The position numbers and the translations under genes are program-made. The notes below the pieces were generated by a model. It had not been told where the DNA came from, did no database searches, and was given only the letters and a program-made list of their open reading frames with translations. Positions 11,966 to 24,600 of a DNA stretch of 64,000 nucleotides are shown piece after piece (the stretch's first letter is position 1; each line of letters starts with the position of its first letter). Source of the DNA: Corynespora cassiicola (taxonomy: Eukaryota; Ascomycota; Dothideomycetes; Pleosporales; Corynesporascaceae); assembly GCA_022059125.1 (NCBI GenBank), contig JAEUWY010000004.1, positions 806,001 to 870,000 of the forward strand. The letters are read 5' to 3'.

Positions 11966-12613
11966 GAGGTTTCGCCCGTTTCTTGGCCTCAGACGATTGA
12001 ATATCTATTTTTGCTCTGACAGCACGTCAGGCGCGAACTGCCGGGACATGATGGGCATGCGGCGGTACTCACCACCGGCGCAAGAGGTTTCAACGCACAT
12101 CTTGGCCGTGCTCCCTCAGTGCTTCGCCAACACCCACCAAGAGACCATCAATGCGGACCGATAGGCGCCAACAGGCCGGCCACGAAGCCCACGCCCCAAA
12201 GCGGAAATGTGTCGTGTGCTCCCTTCACAGACTGCCATCGCCAACCCAAGGTTTCAGCATCACCTTGGCCACAGCACCGCAGAAGGCTTGTCGACAATTG
12301 TCTACATGCCTGCCATGCCCGCCATGCCCGCATGCAAAGACCGACGCCCGCCCCTACAGTGTGCATCTCGACAACGATCAGCGAGCGCGCGTACCCCGAC
12401 ACCCTCGTCCAACCGCGCGCAGGGCCTCGCGTCCCAGCACGCACCGCAACGCAACGCAACGCACCCTCTTCGCCTCGCCACGTCCCCCCAAAACGGCCAC
12501 CTCCCGCAGCAGATCCAGCCCGATTCCGACCACATTCCTTCCCCATGGGGCAATGTGTCGTGTGCTCACCCCCTTTGCCCCCTCAGACTTAAGGTTTCAA
12601 CAGCGGGCTTGGC
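11966..12613. repeat. Four degenerate copies of a GGTTTC-(8-9)-CTTGGC module
   Basis: The pair of hexamers recurs with fixed spacing: GGTTTC at 11968, 12086, 12250 and 12593, and CTTGGC at 11982, 12101, 12264 and 12608, with start-to-start offsets of 14, 15, 14 and 15. Copies 3 and 4 are also preceded, about 42 bp upstream, by the shared string AATGTGTCGTGTGCTC. These look like remnants of a dispersed or tandem unit. No known element is recognised. Confidence 0.4.
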
Positions 12614-15379
12614 ACGTCTGGCATAATGCTTGCAGGAGCTTTTCCGCCCCGCCCATACACGCGATGATGGGACCAAGCTGCAAGACTTTTCGGCGCCGAT
12701 TTGTCAAAAGGGCAGACGATCGGGCCAGGCGACGGGAGTGTTTCACGGGGATTTAGGCGGGCTTTTTTCCTCGCGCCTGATTTGCAGGAGTTGAGCGATG
12801 GAGGGTTGGGATGGCGGTGCGGGTGCGGTGCGGCGATCTGGTTTCGGCGGGCTTGGCGGGGGGCGGAAGGGTGTGGGTGCGGGTATGTGACGAGCATGGG
12901 CGTCACACGGATTTTTTTTTCTCTCTCTTTCCCTCTATACCCTTCCCTGTGCCTGGGGGGGAGGAGCGTGCGTTTTTTTTTCTTCCCGCTGCACGCGACG
13001 GGGTGATCGCGGGCGTTGGTGCGTAAGCTGGAGGGCTGTGGTGGTGATGTGCAGCGGGAGGGAGCGATGTTGTTGGTTCCGCGGTCGAGGTCGACGTGGC
13101 GAGCAGGACGCGGACGTTGCCATGTTACGTGGACGCGCAGCTCTCTCTCCCTCTGTCCCTCGCGTATCCCGACGTCGTTGCTTTTGCCTGACGTTCCTGT
13201 CTGCAGACTGCGCTCCAGTACTTGCTTGCTTGCCATGGGCTTCGTCATCGCGGTGCCACGGTGTCAATTCTAACACCCCAGGCTACGCCCAGGTCTGGAG
13301 CAACGCGTCGGGTGAAGCATCACGCCATTCCAAGGTCGTGGGCATCGAAATGAGGCCGTTGGTTCATTTCTGGGGTCCACTCTATGCCTGGCTCTGGATA
13401 CTACCATGATGGTGCCATCCGAAAAAGCACCGTCTTGAGGTTCGTACCTAGTATTACAAGGAATAGTGGCCTGGAGTGTATGGTAGAGGGTAAGAAAGCT
13501 TGGGCTGAGGTCTGGCGGCTTGGTAGTTTCGGGTTGAGTCGGAGGTCTTGGCCTACGAGCCATGGCGAGCTATCCGCAGGTAATTCGGGGGTAGAGCGAA
13601 AGTTGATGATGAGAGCAGATCAGTCCAGAGCGCTTCAATGAGGTACGCAAATTGTTGTGTTGATGAAAAGCCAAAGACTTGTACCAATAATTGTGATAAT
13701 CATATGGTAGGGCGTGACAGGACAAGCTGACATCTGCGAGCATCGCAAACTCTTTCTTCTGCTTCTCGCTCTGCCCCTGCATGAACCTGGTATTCTTCAT
13801 CTTCGACTGCGACCCCCTACGCTGAAAAACCGAAGCTTTCCTTTCACATTGCAGGATATCGCAGCACTATTTGGTATATCAAATGAAAGGTGATCAATGG
13901 TTGAAGAAAATCAACGTCGGAACTCTTCCAGGAGACCATATGCCGTATGCACCAGCAACAGTAGAATTCGAACATACCGACCGCGTCCCTCACACGAAAT
14001 CCCCAGCTCCACGACCGAAGTCTTCCAAGCCAAAGAGTAATAAAGCCTTAGCGAGAGCGTGGAAATAGCGAGAGCAGCGGTCATTGCCCTCCTAGCCTTC
14101 TGCTTGGCTATGATAGTTCAAGTCCGTACCCGTAATCGAGTTCTCAGGCTCCGTTTCCAGCTCATACTCGAACTCTGGAAATAGACCAGGCTCTTTTTGT
14201 ACGGCTCTAGATGTTCTGTTAAACCTTCTCTGGCAGCCATGCATGCTATACACTTTCTCGAATGGACCCCGTTATCGTTTCCAGGCAGCAATTTCGGAGT
14301 ATCTAGGTACGTTTGCCCAAAAAACCCGATCTATTTTCGCGGCATTGTCTTGCCACACCATTTCTTTGTTGTCTATGGTGATCATGTGCTCCTCCATCTA
14401 TTACCTGTCCAGGATAGGGGAGGGTTTGCATAGTATGTCGCTGAAGTCATTGCGGAGGGGGGATGTGAGCGACAATGTAGTTCATTATTTCTTCCCAAGT
14501 TTCCTCGTTGAACTCTGTTACGACTTGACCGAATATAGATCTACTGTAATCCTCTGAAGTCTTTCAAACACAGTTATCTGGAAAATATCTGTTGTCTTAA
14601 TTTCGTGAAATCCTTTGTCGCCGACAGTAAGCATTCGTTTCTTTGTCGAATCGAAGCAAGACTCTCTGGTTCATTGTGCATGAAGAAAGCAAGAAGCTAT
14701 TAGTAGCTATCAAATCTCTGCGTGACAGTTCACTGTAAATCCCTATCCTTGAGTTAGGTTTCTAGACCAAGACAGTTTTATTCACTCAGACCAGTTGACT
14801 ACCTAAGGTAGCCGAAATTGCATGAACTGAATGCCATGCTAGACATTCGAGGCACGGTGAGAACTGAAGGTAAGAGCATATGACAAAGTCAAACCTTCCG
14901 ATGGCGATAACAACAAACAGCACTCTATCGCAAACATAGCAACTTTATTATTCCAAACCATTGCTCACTTTAGTATATAATCTCTATTCATGAGTCCCTT
15001 CAATTGCGCAGGCCCTCCGTTAAGTCTAGTTAATGATCATTTAATTGAAAGCTCACAACTCGGGTGACTGAACATATGATTTCCATACTATCAAAAGTGA
15101 AAATTACAATGTAGCTTTGGAAACAGTTCGATGACCACGACCAATGTTTTGCCTAATTTTTAGATCCCTTGAGTACGATTCAAAAGTACTTATATTGTGT
15201 GCATACTTCTTTAGAATCTTGTAAATTATTCGGCAACCTGATTACGACATCCAACTTCGAACAGGTTCTATCATGACATCACAATAAGTATTCTGACATC
15301 CCCACAACTCTTTATAAGACCTATAGGGACCACGGCAAAACCTTCAACAAGTATTAAAGAATCCACCGCAAAGTTCGAT

Positions 15380-16345
15380 ATGGACGTTCTGACACCTCGA
15401 ATATCTTCAGGGACCACAAAACTCAGGATGAAATCTCTAGTGAGAAGTCCAAGAGCGTTCATAAAGTCTCGGGGGCGTCAAAAGATTGACCCTTACGCTT
15501 CCAACTTTACGACACCTGTTCTTGCACAGACCCAGTCCCGATTCCTCTCCCTCCCAACCGAGATACGTCTCATCATTTACGGATTTGTTGATACTAGTTC
15601 CAACCCCTATGGTTCACCTGGCCATCGTTTTCCCCTGGCTTCGACATGCCGTCTGGTTCATGGCGAAGTCATTCCGCTGGAATTACAGCATGCCAGGTTC
15701 AATTTTGACGGCGCCAGCTCATACACTTGTGTCAAGAACATCTCGAGTTTTGGGACTCTACAACAGAATTTGCGCTACGTCAGGATTTGTTATTCATCAT
15801 TGAAGCTCGACCCTTTCGGTCCGAACAATCCCTTCCTTCTAACACGTCTTCCACTTAAGGAGCTGAATATCACCCTTAAGAAGTCGATTTGGGATAAAAA
15901 GAAGTTTTCGGATGACTACATGTATCGAGAGCTTATTTCCGCCCTTTTCTATCTCACTCCAATCCATGCACTCGATAAGGGTGAGATAACGAACCCCATT
16001 TATACTTCGACCAAGGAAAGTCTGAAGCGCCAGATGTTGATGCTGGCGCATAAATGGAAGCCGCAAGATGTCGAGCTCCACAATATCCTGTACAAATGCG
16101 AGGCAATGGCTGTCGTTATTCAGACTGAGTTTTTGACAAGTTTCTTGCAGGATGCATTCCTCAAATTCAACCTGGTCAAACCAGATTTGTATATGATGAT
16201 TTTCCTGGGTTTGAGGCAAAATTCAAGGCTTCGTCCAGCTGTGAACTATCTCAGATTTGGACGGTCGGATGAATTTAATTTTGTCCAGCTCCTCAACGTT
16301 TCTTGGCGGGAACATATTGCCTATATAAATTCACTTGATCTATAA
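15380..16345 (+). CDS. F-box-like hypothetical protein
   Basis: This is a single-exon frame of 321 residues. Residues about 54-95 (FLSLPTEIRLIIYGFVDTS ... STCRLVHGEVIPL) match the short F-box/2EXR-like N-terminal motif common in large fungal lineage-specific families. The rest (NLRYVRICYSSLKLDP, LKELNITLKK) resembles the poorly conserved downstream part of those proteins and has no catalytic motif. Such proteins are thought to be substrate receptors or orphan family members, but no substrate can be inferred. A second in-frame ATG occurs at residue 17. It is isolated between gene-poor DNA and a convergent gene. Confidence 0.7.
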   Translation: MDVLTPRISSGTTKLRMKSLVRSPRAFIKSRGRQKIDPYASNFTTPVLAQTQSRFLSLPTEIRLIIYGFVDTSSNPYGSPGHRFPLASTCRLVHGEVIPLELQHARFNFDGASSYTCVKNISSFGTLQQNLRYVRICYSSLKLDPFGPNNPFLLTRLPLKELNITLKKSIWDKKKFSDDYMYRELISALFYLTPIHALDKGEITNPIYTSTKESLKRQMLMLAHKWKPQDVELHNILYKCEAMAVVIQTEFLTSFLQDAFLKFNLVKPDLYMMIFLGLRQNSRLRPAVNYLRFGRSDEFNFVQLLNVSWREHIAYINSLDL

Positions 16346-16795
16346 TCATCTACGTATAGATTTTAGCTAGGCACAAAATATATGTTGTTGAAAAATGAGT
16401 GCACAAAACTTGAGTAAATGTACCTTTCAACTATATCGGAAACTGGTTGCTAGAGACTTGTACGGTGGTCCCAGCAATTAGAAATTAACACTGGCCTGTT
16501 GCCATACCATACAGCTGAAATGAGGAACAATACATTTCAGTCACACACACACTCTCTCAACTATCATAAGATAGGCGAAAAAACCCTTCATAAATAGATG
16601 TCATTAGATTAATGCAAACCAACAGCAGCAAAAAGCACAATCCCCACCCACGCTATCCCAAAAGACAAAACCAAACAACCACCCGCTATGTACTGACCAT
16701 AGAGTCAAGTAAGCTTGCAACATGCACATGTCGAAACCCGAAAGTGAAGAAAAAAAGAAAATCGTGGAACCGATCCCAGCACCCCATCCCCATAA
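16346..16795. other. Convergent 3' intergenic region
   Basis: This lies between the F-box-like gene (plus) and the next gene (minus). It is A-rich and C-rich with no supported feature. Confidence 0.45.
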
Positions 16796-17428
16796 TTAAA
16801 GCTGGATCCCCGCCCGAATCTGCCTCTTCTGCAGCGCCAAAACCTCCATGATCCTCTTCTGCTCCCGTATCGCCCTCATCTGCCTTCCATCCGTCCCCTC
16901 TTCCTCCTCGTCCTCTCCCTCAGACACAATCGCGCACTCAGACGCTCCACTACTGCTGCTACTACTAAACCTCGAGTCGATACTCCCATGCCGCCGGCCA
17001 TCGGGCGAGACGGGGCTATGCTGCACCTCGCGCTTGATGCCGACGCCGGAGAGCGCGGGATCGATGGGGAACGGCATGGGGAGGGGGGCGGGCAGGCACG
17101 GCGGCGGAGCCTGCGCCTGGCTCTGCTGGAACTGCATGTGCTGCCTCACGTCCTCGCTCGGGAAGCGCACGAGCTGCATTTGGATGTGGAAGATTCCGTC
17201 TGCGCCTTGCAGGATCTGCTTTGCCATGAGGGCCTTGCCGTCGCTGGTGGTGGCGCGGATGTAGCCGGGGAATATGTATTGGTATGGGCGGCCGGAGCTC
17301 TGCTCGGCCATGGGAGGCATGCCGGGCGGGATGCGGTGGGTGGGTGGGGGTGGGTATCGGGGTGAGTTGGAGGATGGGGCCGTGTTTTGTTGGCGGATGT
17401 AGGGGTGGTATCGGTTTGGTCGGGGCAT
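16796..17428 (-). CDS. Hypothetical protein, Pro-rich with acidic and coiled C-terminus
   Basis: From the ATG at 17428 the product is 210 residues. The frame stays open upstream to another ATG at 17662, which would give 288 residues including a coding-like stretch (LPVLVITPPSPDDDELTSAAK), so the true start is uncertain and an upstream exon is possible. In order it has a Pro-rich region (about 15-45), a central segment (PYQYIFPGYIRATTSDGKALMAKQILQGADGIFHIQMQLV... in pieces) that looks folded, another Pro/Gln region, a Ser tract, an acidic run (SEGEDEEEEG) and a basic helix (MRAIREQKRIMEVLALQKRQI). I do not recognise the family. The composition suggests a nuclear or regulatory protein, which is inference. 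Confidence 0.55.
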   Translation of the reverse strand: MPRPNRYHPYIRQQNTAPSSNSPRYPPPPTHRIPPGMPPMAEQSSGRPYQYIFPGYIRATTSDGKALMAKQILQGADGIFHIQMQLVRFPSEDVRQHMQFQQSQAQAPPPCLPAPLPMPFPIDPALSGVGIKREVQHSPVSPDGRRHGSIDSRFSSSSSSGASECAIVSEGEDEEEEGTDGRQMRAIREQKRIMEVLALQKRQIRAGIQL

Positions 17429-18558
17429 TTTGGCCGCGCTGGTGAGTTCGTCGTCGTCCGGGCTGGGTGGCGTAATGACTAGGACGGGTAACTGGGACGC
17501 GTCGTCGCAATCAATGCGAAGTTTGTAATGGCGCGAACGTATACGCTCTTGCCGGTATTTATATAGGCTGCGAAGAGGACTTATGGTGACGAAGTGAAGA
17601 TGATGCTTTTGGGGGATACAACAGATAAAAATCAACAAAAGCCGCCGTAAAAAAAAAGACAAAAATGGGAGAATAGGTGCTTAGAATGTAGCCGGAGATG
17701 GTTTGAGCGATGCGAAGGAGAATGGGGGTCACTCAAGGCTGTCTTTATACTATCATGGCCTACCCCAGCACCAAGAGCTGGTGTGCTATCGACCTGGAAA
17801 GCCGCCTTGGAGGCCGGGTATGTCCCCACACGAAAATAGATTGACATCTCGGTATGATCCACCTTGTCGACGACTATACCATGATCGGTGTAACCGTCTC
17901 GCAGGGGGGTTTTGAGAGATGGCTGAGATTGGTGCTTCCTCTTAAGGCCAACAAGTTGAGCCCAAGTCCAAATCCGGGGATTTGGAACAGGCGCGCAGGC
18001 CAAACAAACCTCTGCTGTGATTCGATTGCACGCATGCAGGATGTTGAAAACGGGCATGGTGGGGAAGAATAGACTTGGTGTGATCGGAGGGAGAACGGGT
18101 GTTGATGCGCCACGTAGGCGAATCACATCTGGGGAATTAAGCGCGCATTCCACGGCTGGCAAAGCCATCGCGCCGCGACACGTTTCTTGCTCACTCTGTT
18201 AGGTGATGAGACTTGAAACGGCCATGAATGCCAGTGTGCGGCGTAGTGAGCTAACTGGATTAATCATCCGCCGAGGCATCCGGAGGACCGCGAAGCGCAC
18301 ATTATGCCAGGATCAGTGTATAAAAGCATAAGACAGTGTACAAAAAATAAATTGATTGCGCATATATCGTTCGAGAAAGACAGGAATACACAATGACAGA
18401 TGACACCCGAAGGTGTTGGTGCCCACCAGAAGTCGGGAACGTATCGATAAAACACCACCTAGCAGAGAGGCCAAGTCCCGCCAGCTACAAGTGTGCTGCA
18501 AATGTGCGTGCGATGGTCTCCAGCGGGCGCGTAACGTCAACGTCTTGCCGTGCTATCC
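17429..18558. other. Intergenic, promoter side of the Pro-rich gene
   Basis: This lies between two minus-strand genes. A leftward open frame at 18168-17632 has no recognisable domain and may be 5' UTR or chance. No repeat is seen. Confidence 0.4.
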
Positions 18559-19176
18559 TCAAAGGGTTGCGCGAATTCCCGCTAGTGCGCTCTCTAGTTG
18601 TAGCTGGGCATGATAGTCACCGGGCGTCATGCCAGAAGGCCCGTACCGCCCTAGCCTCCCGTTGGCGCGAATTGGCTGGCCACTCGTGTCGTAGATGGTC
18701 GGAAAATTTTCGAGGTCGATGCAGCGAAATCGTGTCAACCAAGATACACCTTCCTCGTCGTAGACCATCAGCCATTGCGCATTGCAATGGGCTTGCATAT
18801 CTGAGCGACCGATGCCACAAGCCTTCAAGCCCGAAAGATCGGCCGGGCTGATTCGGAACACAAGAACCCCATCTTCATCGCGGCAAAAGACGCCAGATTT
18901 GAGACTTTGGCGAGCCCAGTACAAGAGGAACTCTTCTTCCTCGGATGCGAGGATCTTGAAGCGGCGGAAGATGTCGCGCTGCGCGCCGCCTCCCAACGGC
19001 CTGAAGCTATCAAATGGTTTGGCTGCGAAAATAGATGCGTGAGGCAGATTTCCCGCCGCAAGCGTACGCAATGAGGCGCTTGGAAGAATCGGTGAAGTAG
19101 GCGATTGGTTGTGTTCATAGGATTGACAAGGGGTAATGACTGATGGGCTCGATGCCTTGGATGCTTTCGATGACAT
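18559..19176 (-). CDS. Hypothetical protein of unknown family
   Basis: From the ATG at 19176 (MSSKASKASSPS) the product is 205 residues. The frame is open upstream to 19311, but that stretch contains TTGTATATTTCAG, which resembles an intron 3' end, so the internal ATG is preferred. The N-terminal 50 residues are Ser/Pro-rich and probably disordered. The remainder looks globular (IFRRFKILASEEEEFLLYWAR, VFCRDEDGVLVFRISPADLSGL, WLMVYDEEGVSWLTRF). I do not recognise it. It may be a small lineage-specific protein. Confidence 0.5.
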   Translation of the reverse strand: MSSKASKASSPSVITPCQSYEHNQSPTSPILPSASLRTLAAGNLPHASIFAAKPFDSFRPLGGGAQRDIFRRFKILASEEEEFLLYWARQSLKSGVFCRDEDGVLVFRISPADLSGLKACGIGRSDMQAHCNAQWLMVYDEEGVSWLTRFRCIDLENFPTIYDTSGQPIRANGRLGRYGPSGMTPGDYHAQLQLESALAGIRATL

Positions 19177-21642
19177 TCTTTCTGTAGTTTGTACCTCAAT
19201 TGACTTTATCTCGATCAATGTACCTGAAATATACAAGAGAGAATCGTCCAGTCGCAGGAAGAGTTGACTATCATAGCACGGTATCCACAGGCGAAAAGAT
19301 GGCAAAGCCATCTTTATACGAGCGTCCGAGTTCTGCGGAGCTTACATGTGCCCGTCGGCGTACATTACTCAATACTGTACGCTCTGGCGGGCGTCATTGC
19401 GCTCTCCCCTGCTCCACAGGTAGTAGATGCGTCAAGGCATTCATCCCTCCTGAACCTACATGGCAATCAGTAGACACGCCTGCTGACCGAGCAGAGCAAA
19501 TCAATGGAGAACCTAGAACGATTGTCTGCTGATTCGAGCAGAAAACTCGATTGAATGCATACTGAGCAGTCGCAGAGGCCGCTCCTGGTCGCTCCAACTG
19601 TCTGACTCGTCCGACGTGCATCTGTTGTGTCTTCAACCCGACCAGGATCATCGGAGAACAGAATCCTCAGGGAGCAAGAACTGCGAGCTGGGGCCGAGAT
19701 AAATCATATCTTCTGCTTAGAGGCGTGGCGGAGGCGTGGAAACGATGCTTTGGCGTCCTGGCGACTCCGGCAGGTGGATACACTTGGGCGGACGCTACGG
19801 TCGCATCCGCACCCGTTATGCATGGATCCAACGCCAACGGATATGCCGCACCCAGTGTTACGGCATGGTCTGCTACGTTAAAAAGACGAGAAATCGCTGT
19901 TTAGCATTAAAAAACATAGGGTGGATGTGAAGGTGTGGAAGTAGAGTGCATAGGGGTCCAGGGGTGTTAGCGCGCGGGGTTATACGGCCCGTAAGCGACT
20001 AGCCGCAAAGGACAAGGGCTAGCATCAATCTGGCATCAATCGTGCATGTGCATATGCAAGTACCATCACTGCCATATGCCTGAATCCGACGCGCACCAGC
20101 CTTGGACTACGAGCGGCAATGCCGAAATGCGGGTCACGAAACGGCTTGCAGGTTGTCTTGGTCCGCTCGAGACGATCAGCTCGACACGTCTCCACGCATT
20201 GGAAAGAAAGAGAAGATGAACCCTATGAGGTTGATCATTAGGGCGCCAGGCAAAATGGTGCTCAGTGTGTCGTCCTAACATTACGCCTTTGATCACAGCA
20301 TAGCATAGGTGCGGGTACTTGCCGCCATGGGACTGACGTTATAATTAGTTATGTGCCCCCACTGTCCTACATCCGAATAAGGGGCAAGGCAGACATGCCC
20401 TCTGCCGACCCAGGCATAGATAGGCTCAGTACACTTACATGTGTTGGTAATTACGGCGTAAGCACAACCTCACTTGCAGGCACTGCTATATGTGAAATAG
20501 TAAGATGTAGCTGCTGGAGGCCAGGCCATATGGCAGTGTGATTCTGAATGTGAACATGTTCAGGCACCTTGATGTCAGCCGAGGATGGCCTGGAGGCTCG
20601 CGATTCGCACGGAAGTACGGACGGAGCCGGTGTTGGCCGCGATAGAGACATATCACCGTTGGTGGTGGCTGGCCTGTTCTGATCCACGAACGGCTCGGCT
20701 GCAGTCGACGAGCGAAGGGTCCCCAGCAATAAGCGGAGACTTTCCCTCCTACGTACTGGCCTGATACTCAGTCGTCACTGCGATACGAATCGTTCGTCAA
20801 CGCCAAAAGAAGTCGAATCGCTAGAGTTTTTTGCTTTGGTTTCTATTCACAGCGGACTAGTGAGTATATCTAGCTCGCTGAAGTACTCTGAACGATTGGG
20901 CTGCAACTCCTACCCTTGCTCACATGACTTGAACAGCATGCGCATACATCGACGCCCTATTTACGCACCCAAAGGGCAGTGTTGGATCACGCTATCCCTT
21001 AATTTCTTTCGCCTGCTTTGGCTTAGCCGTAAGCGCTTCACGCTGCTGATAAAAGGTCGCTACCGAACATTCGGAAGCAGGATTTGGGACGGCAGACGGC
21101 ATTCGAAAACACCGCGGAGGGAAAGATGGCATGTTATCCCCAACAGAGCGCAGAGACCCAAAACCGAGCCTTGCAATGTGGATCATGAAAGTTTATTCCA
21201 GCTTTCTTCTGCGCTATCAGTAAGTTGGTTATCTTGGTGGGGTGAGGTGGCGCTCTTGAGAAGTTCACAAAGCTGGTATAATTTAATTGAAACCTTGCAC
21301 AAACGCCGAACAAATATGCAAATCAATCCTATCAAACGACCTCATTACCATATAGAAGTGATCAGAAAAGACATCGAGAAATAATATAGACAAAGGCATT
21401 TTTAACCGTTCTCAGTATCTACTACGGTTTCGGGAGGAGAGGTTCTGAAAGGCAGTACCACTGATTTTATACACCATTATTACCATTTATGAAAGATCAA
21501 GCCGACATCAATATTACAACTAATGGAAACGGTACACATATGTGAAACTCATTGAAATATGTGATAACTAAACTAAAGGTGTGTCGCATGTACTCACCTA
21601 TGATGGTGATTCTCCTAGACATCTGTGTCCACTCCAGTTAAT
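19177..21642. other. Intergenic 2.5 kb, nothing supported
   Basis: There are no frames with recognisable domains. A 182-codon plus-strand frame (20836-21384) has no domain and unconvincing composition. The right third (21.2-21.6 kb) becomes AT-rich and should hold the 3' flank of the ankyrin gene. Confidence 0.4.
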
Positions 21643-24600
21643 CTACACATCCACCACAATACCAGCCTCCAACAACCCCTTTTCAAATGCCTGCCATCTG
21701 ACTTCCAGATCGTCACCAATCTCTTCTACTTCATCTACCCAAATATTGCTCTCACATATATCAAATACCTCATCCCGAATTCCCAAATCTTCGCTCTCAT
21801 CCAGGAACAGCGCAGTATTCTCAGAGCCTTCAAAATGGGGCTCTACCAGATCACCTCCGTATTCAGAACTGCCAATCCTATCATCATTATCTGTGTTTCC
21901 CCAGACGATGTCGTCTAATCTGTTGCCCAACTGATCTAAATTATCCCGGAACGGCTTCTCGAATGGGTCTCCACCTTCTGCATAGCCTTCGTCTTCGAGA
22001 ACCTCCTTCTCGTATAAATCATGGTCCTCTGGTGACCACTCTCGATGGTTTCTCAATATCATCGCAGCTGCCATGTGGCCATTCCTCTCGGAAAACTTGA
22101 TTGCGCGAATGTATTGAAGGCAATATTCGTCTCTCGTTGAGGCATTTGGAGACCCATCGAGCAGAAATTGTAGCATATCAATGCGCCCATATTCTGCCGC
22201 GATCTCCAGTGCGGTTCTTCCTCGAATCATGGCTCCTTTCGCGTCAATGTCCGCTCCTCCTTCGATCAGCATTTTAGCCAACCCAATGAATCCTTCTCCC
22301 GCTGCAATCTGAAGCGCAGTAGCTCCTGAATTACAAGCTGCTGGAGCGTTAACGTCAGCTCCCATTCCCAATAACTGTTGGGCTAGTTCCATGTTTCCGC
22401 ATTCGATAGCCATTTGTAGGGCAGTTCGTGGTGTCCATCGGATCCATGGCGCTGGAGGGGGATCAGCGTTGACATCAACTCCATTCCTTAGAAGGTCTTG
22501 GACAATATCATGTCTTTCATTCGTCGTAGCTCGTCTAATTGCCATCTGGAGGGGAGAGTCCATTTTCGAGTACCGTTGGTTAGGGTCTGCACCATTTGAA
22601 AGCAAAAGGCTAAGTAGATCGCGATAACCGCGGAATATGGCGTAAAGCATAGTCAGTGCATCCGGTTGGAATCCATAGTCGATGAGTTTGGTGATTCCTA
22701 TGAGTCCTCTAGTCTCTGGGAAGGGCCCGAATCCGTATATTGTTACCATGGCGAGCGGAGGAAGCATGCAGAACTCATCAGAATAGAATATATGGAGCTG
22801 CAGATCGACATCAGTGGTTCTAAATTCCGAGAAGACTATCTCAACTGAGTTTAGCGCAGAAAAGCATAACTGAGTTTCTGGCATTGGGAAAAGGTCCGTG
22901 AAAAAACACAAAGTATCCTCGGGGTCATACATCGCGGCCATAGCTAGGACTGTGGCCATATCAATTCCTTTATTTTCTGAGAGTTGCAAAGTCGAGAACC
23001 GTTTGCAGTACTCCTTTAGAAACTGCCCAAGTCGTGTTCTTTTATGCATACGTTTCATGCCCAGGATCGCCCCACCTAGAACTTTAGGATCAAAATCAAG
23101 TTTGCCCATGGACAAGACTAGGGAGATAAACTCTACTTGTCCGTTGGCAAAATATTCTGCTAGATAATTTCTGTTGAAATCCCCGCAGAACGATACCAGG
23201 AAGTTGATAAACTCTGGGGGGCTGCCACTCTTGGCAGCCAGTGAAACCTCATAACCGGTGGGTTTGGCACCTGAATCAATCAGGTACCTCGAGATATCAT
23301 CGAGACCGAGATCTGTTGATTCCTCAAGTGGAGTCCAACCGAAAATTGAGCGTTCATTGACTGATGCACCGAGTCGATGGAGATGCTGAATCAGCTGCAA
23401 GTTACCCAACGCCACAGCAGCCGCTAAATCGCCTTTAGAAAGGGCCGCGCCCTTTGACAAGAGAAAATTGGCCATTTTTATCTTTCCTTCATAAGAACAT
23501 TTAGAGATACCGAGATTGTGGCTGGCGAGAGCAAACTGTAGGGGAGTATGATATTTTCGCCAGTCGGGGCGTGTGTATTCAAACGGATCCAGATCAAGGG
23601 CCAAGATTTCTGTGTACAATCTGTGATCTGCATTCCGCAAATTAATATGATGATCGAAATCTACTCCAAGATCAAGGAGAAAGCAAACAGTTTCTACGTC
23701 CCCATGCAGTGCTGCGCAGTGTAGCAAAGCTGGTACAGTCTTGAAATATGGACTTGTTCTCGACAAAGAAGGTTCGGCTCCCAATGAGAGAAAAACCATG
23801 AGATTTTTACAGTCCTTACCGCCAAAACGATTCCATGTGATTGGTAAAATGCCGCGGAAAGACTCTGTGTTGATGTTGCCACCCCTGAGGATCAATGCCT
23901 CAAGAGCGATTCGAATGTCTGAATGTCTATCCAACATTCGGGAGGCAACATAAATTAGATGTTCGAGATAACTTTCCGGAATTTTGCCATTGAGAAATCT
24001 CATTGCAGCAGTATTAAGAACTTTATCAAGGAATTTAGCGTGTACCTCCATTGAGCTTGCGTCCAGAGTAATCTCCTCATACTCGTCGTACGTCTCTTGA
24101 TCGTTAATAGGGTTCCAGGGAGTACTGAAAATCAAGCTGAGAGGAGTGTAGGGCCCAATCAATGCGAAGAACGCCTTATTATCAATTGTATCCCATCGGA
24201 GAGAGTCATAAGATGGGAAAGTGTCCATATGGAATTGATGGTTTAAATTTGCGTTTGAGTCGAGAAGAAGCTGGCATATCGGACCATGTGTGTTCAGCAA
24301 TGCAATACATAGAGCCGTGGGCTGTTTCGATATTCCAATCGCATCTACATCAGCATTATACTTTAGGAGAAGGTTTGCGAGTTTGAGATTGTTTTCAAAT
24401 GCAGCGATTTGGATAGGAGACAACAGTTCCCCACTTTCGTCGTGCCGAATGGCTCGATTCGGACTCATACCGAATTTTAGAAGCGATTCCAAGATTTTAA
24501 GTTCTGATGAATTGCATGCAACCTCTTGAAAAACCTCCAGAAGTGCGACTAAGCTCGGTTCGGCGCGGATATCGTCCAAGGTGACTGTTCGTTGATCAGA

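Larger units (their letters stand above)
9552..15379. other. Gene-poor interval, no gene supported
   Basis: In 5.8 kb I find no open frame with a recognisable domain, convincing splice structure or codon pattern. The many overlapping frames at 12.1-13.3 kb are Pro/Arg/His-rich translations of GC- and GT-rich sequence and look non-coding. The interval contains the symporter promoter (left), a four-copy degenerate motif (11966-12613) and AT-richer sequence from about 14.5 kb to the F-box-like gene. A small unconserved gene or a long non-coding RNA cannot be excluded. Confidence 0.45.

Noticed and set aside
12148..13248. Several overlapping frames of 130-219 codons on both strands
   Set aside because: The translations are Pro/Arg/His-rich products of GC- and GT-rich DNA with no domain or splice structure.
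13570..13800. Small minus-strand gene starting MKNTRFMQGQSEKQKKEF
   Set aside because: The N-terminus looks coding-like, but no good splice donor or continuing exon was found.
20836..21384. 182-codon plus-strand frame
   Set aside because: It has no recognisable domain and its composition looks random. A single frame of this length is not enough evidence for a gene.
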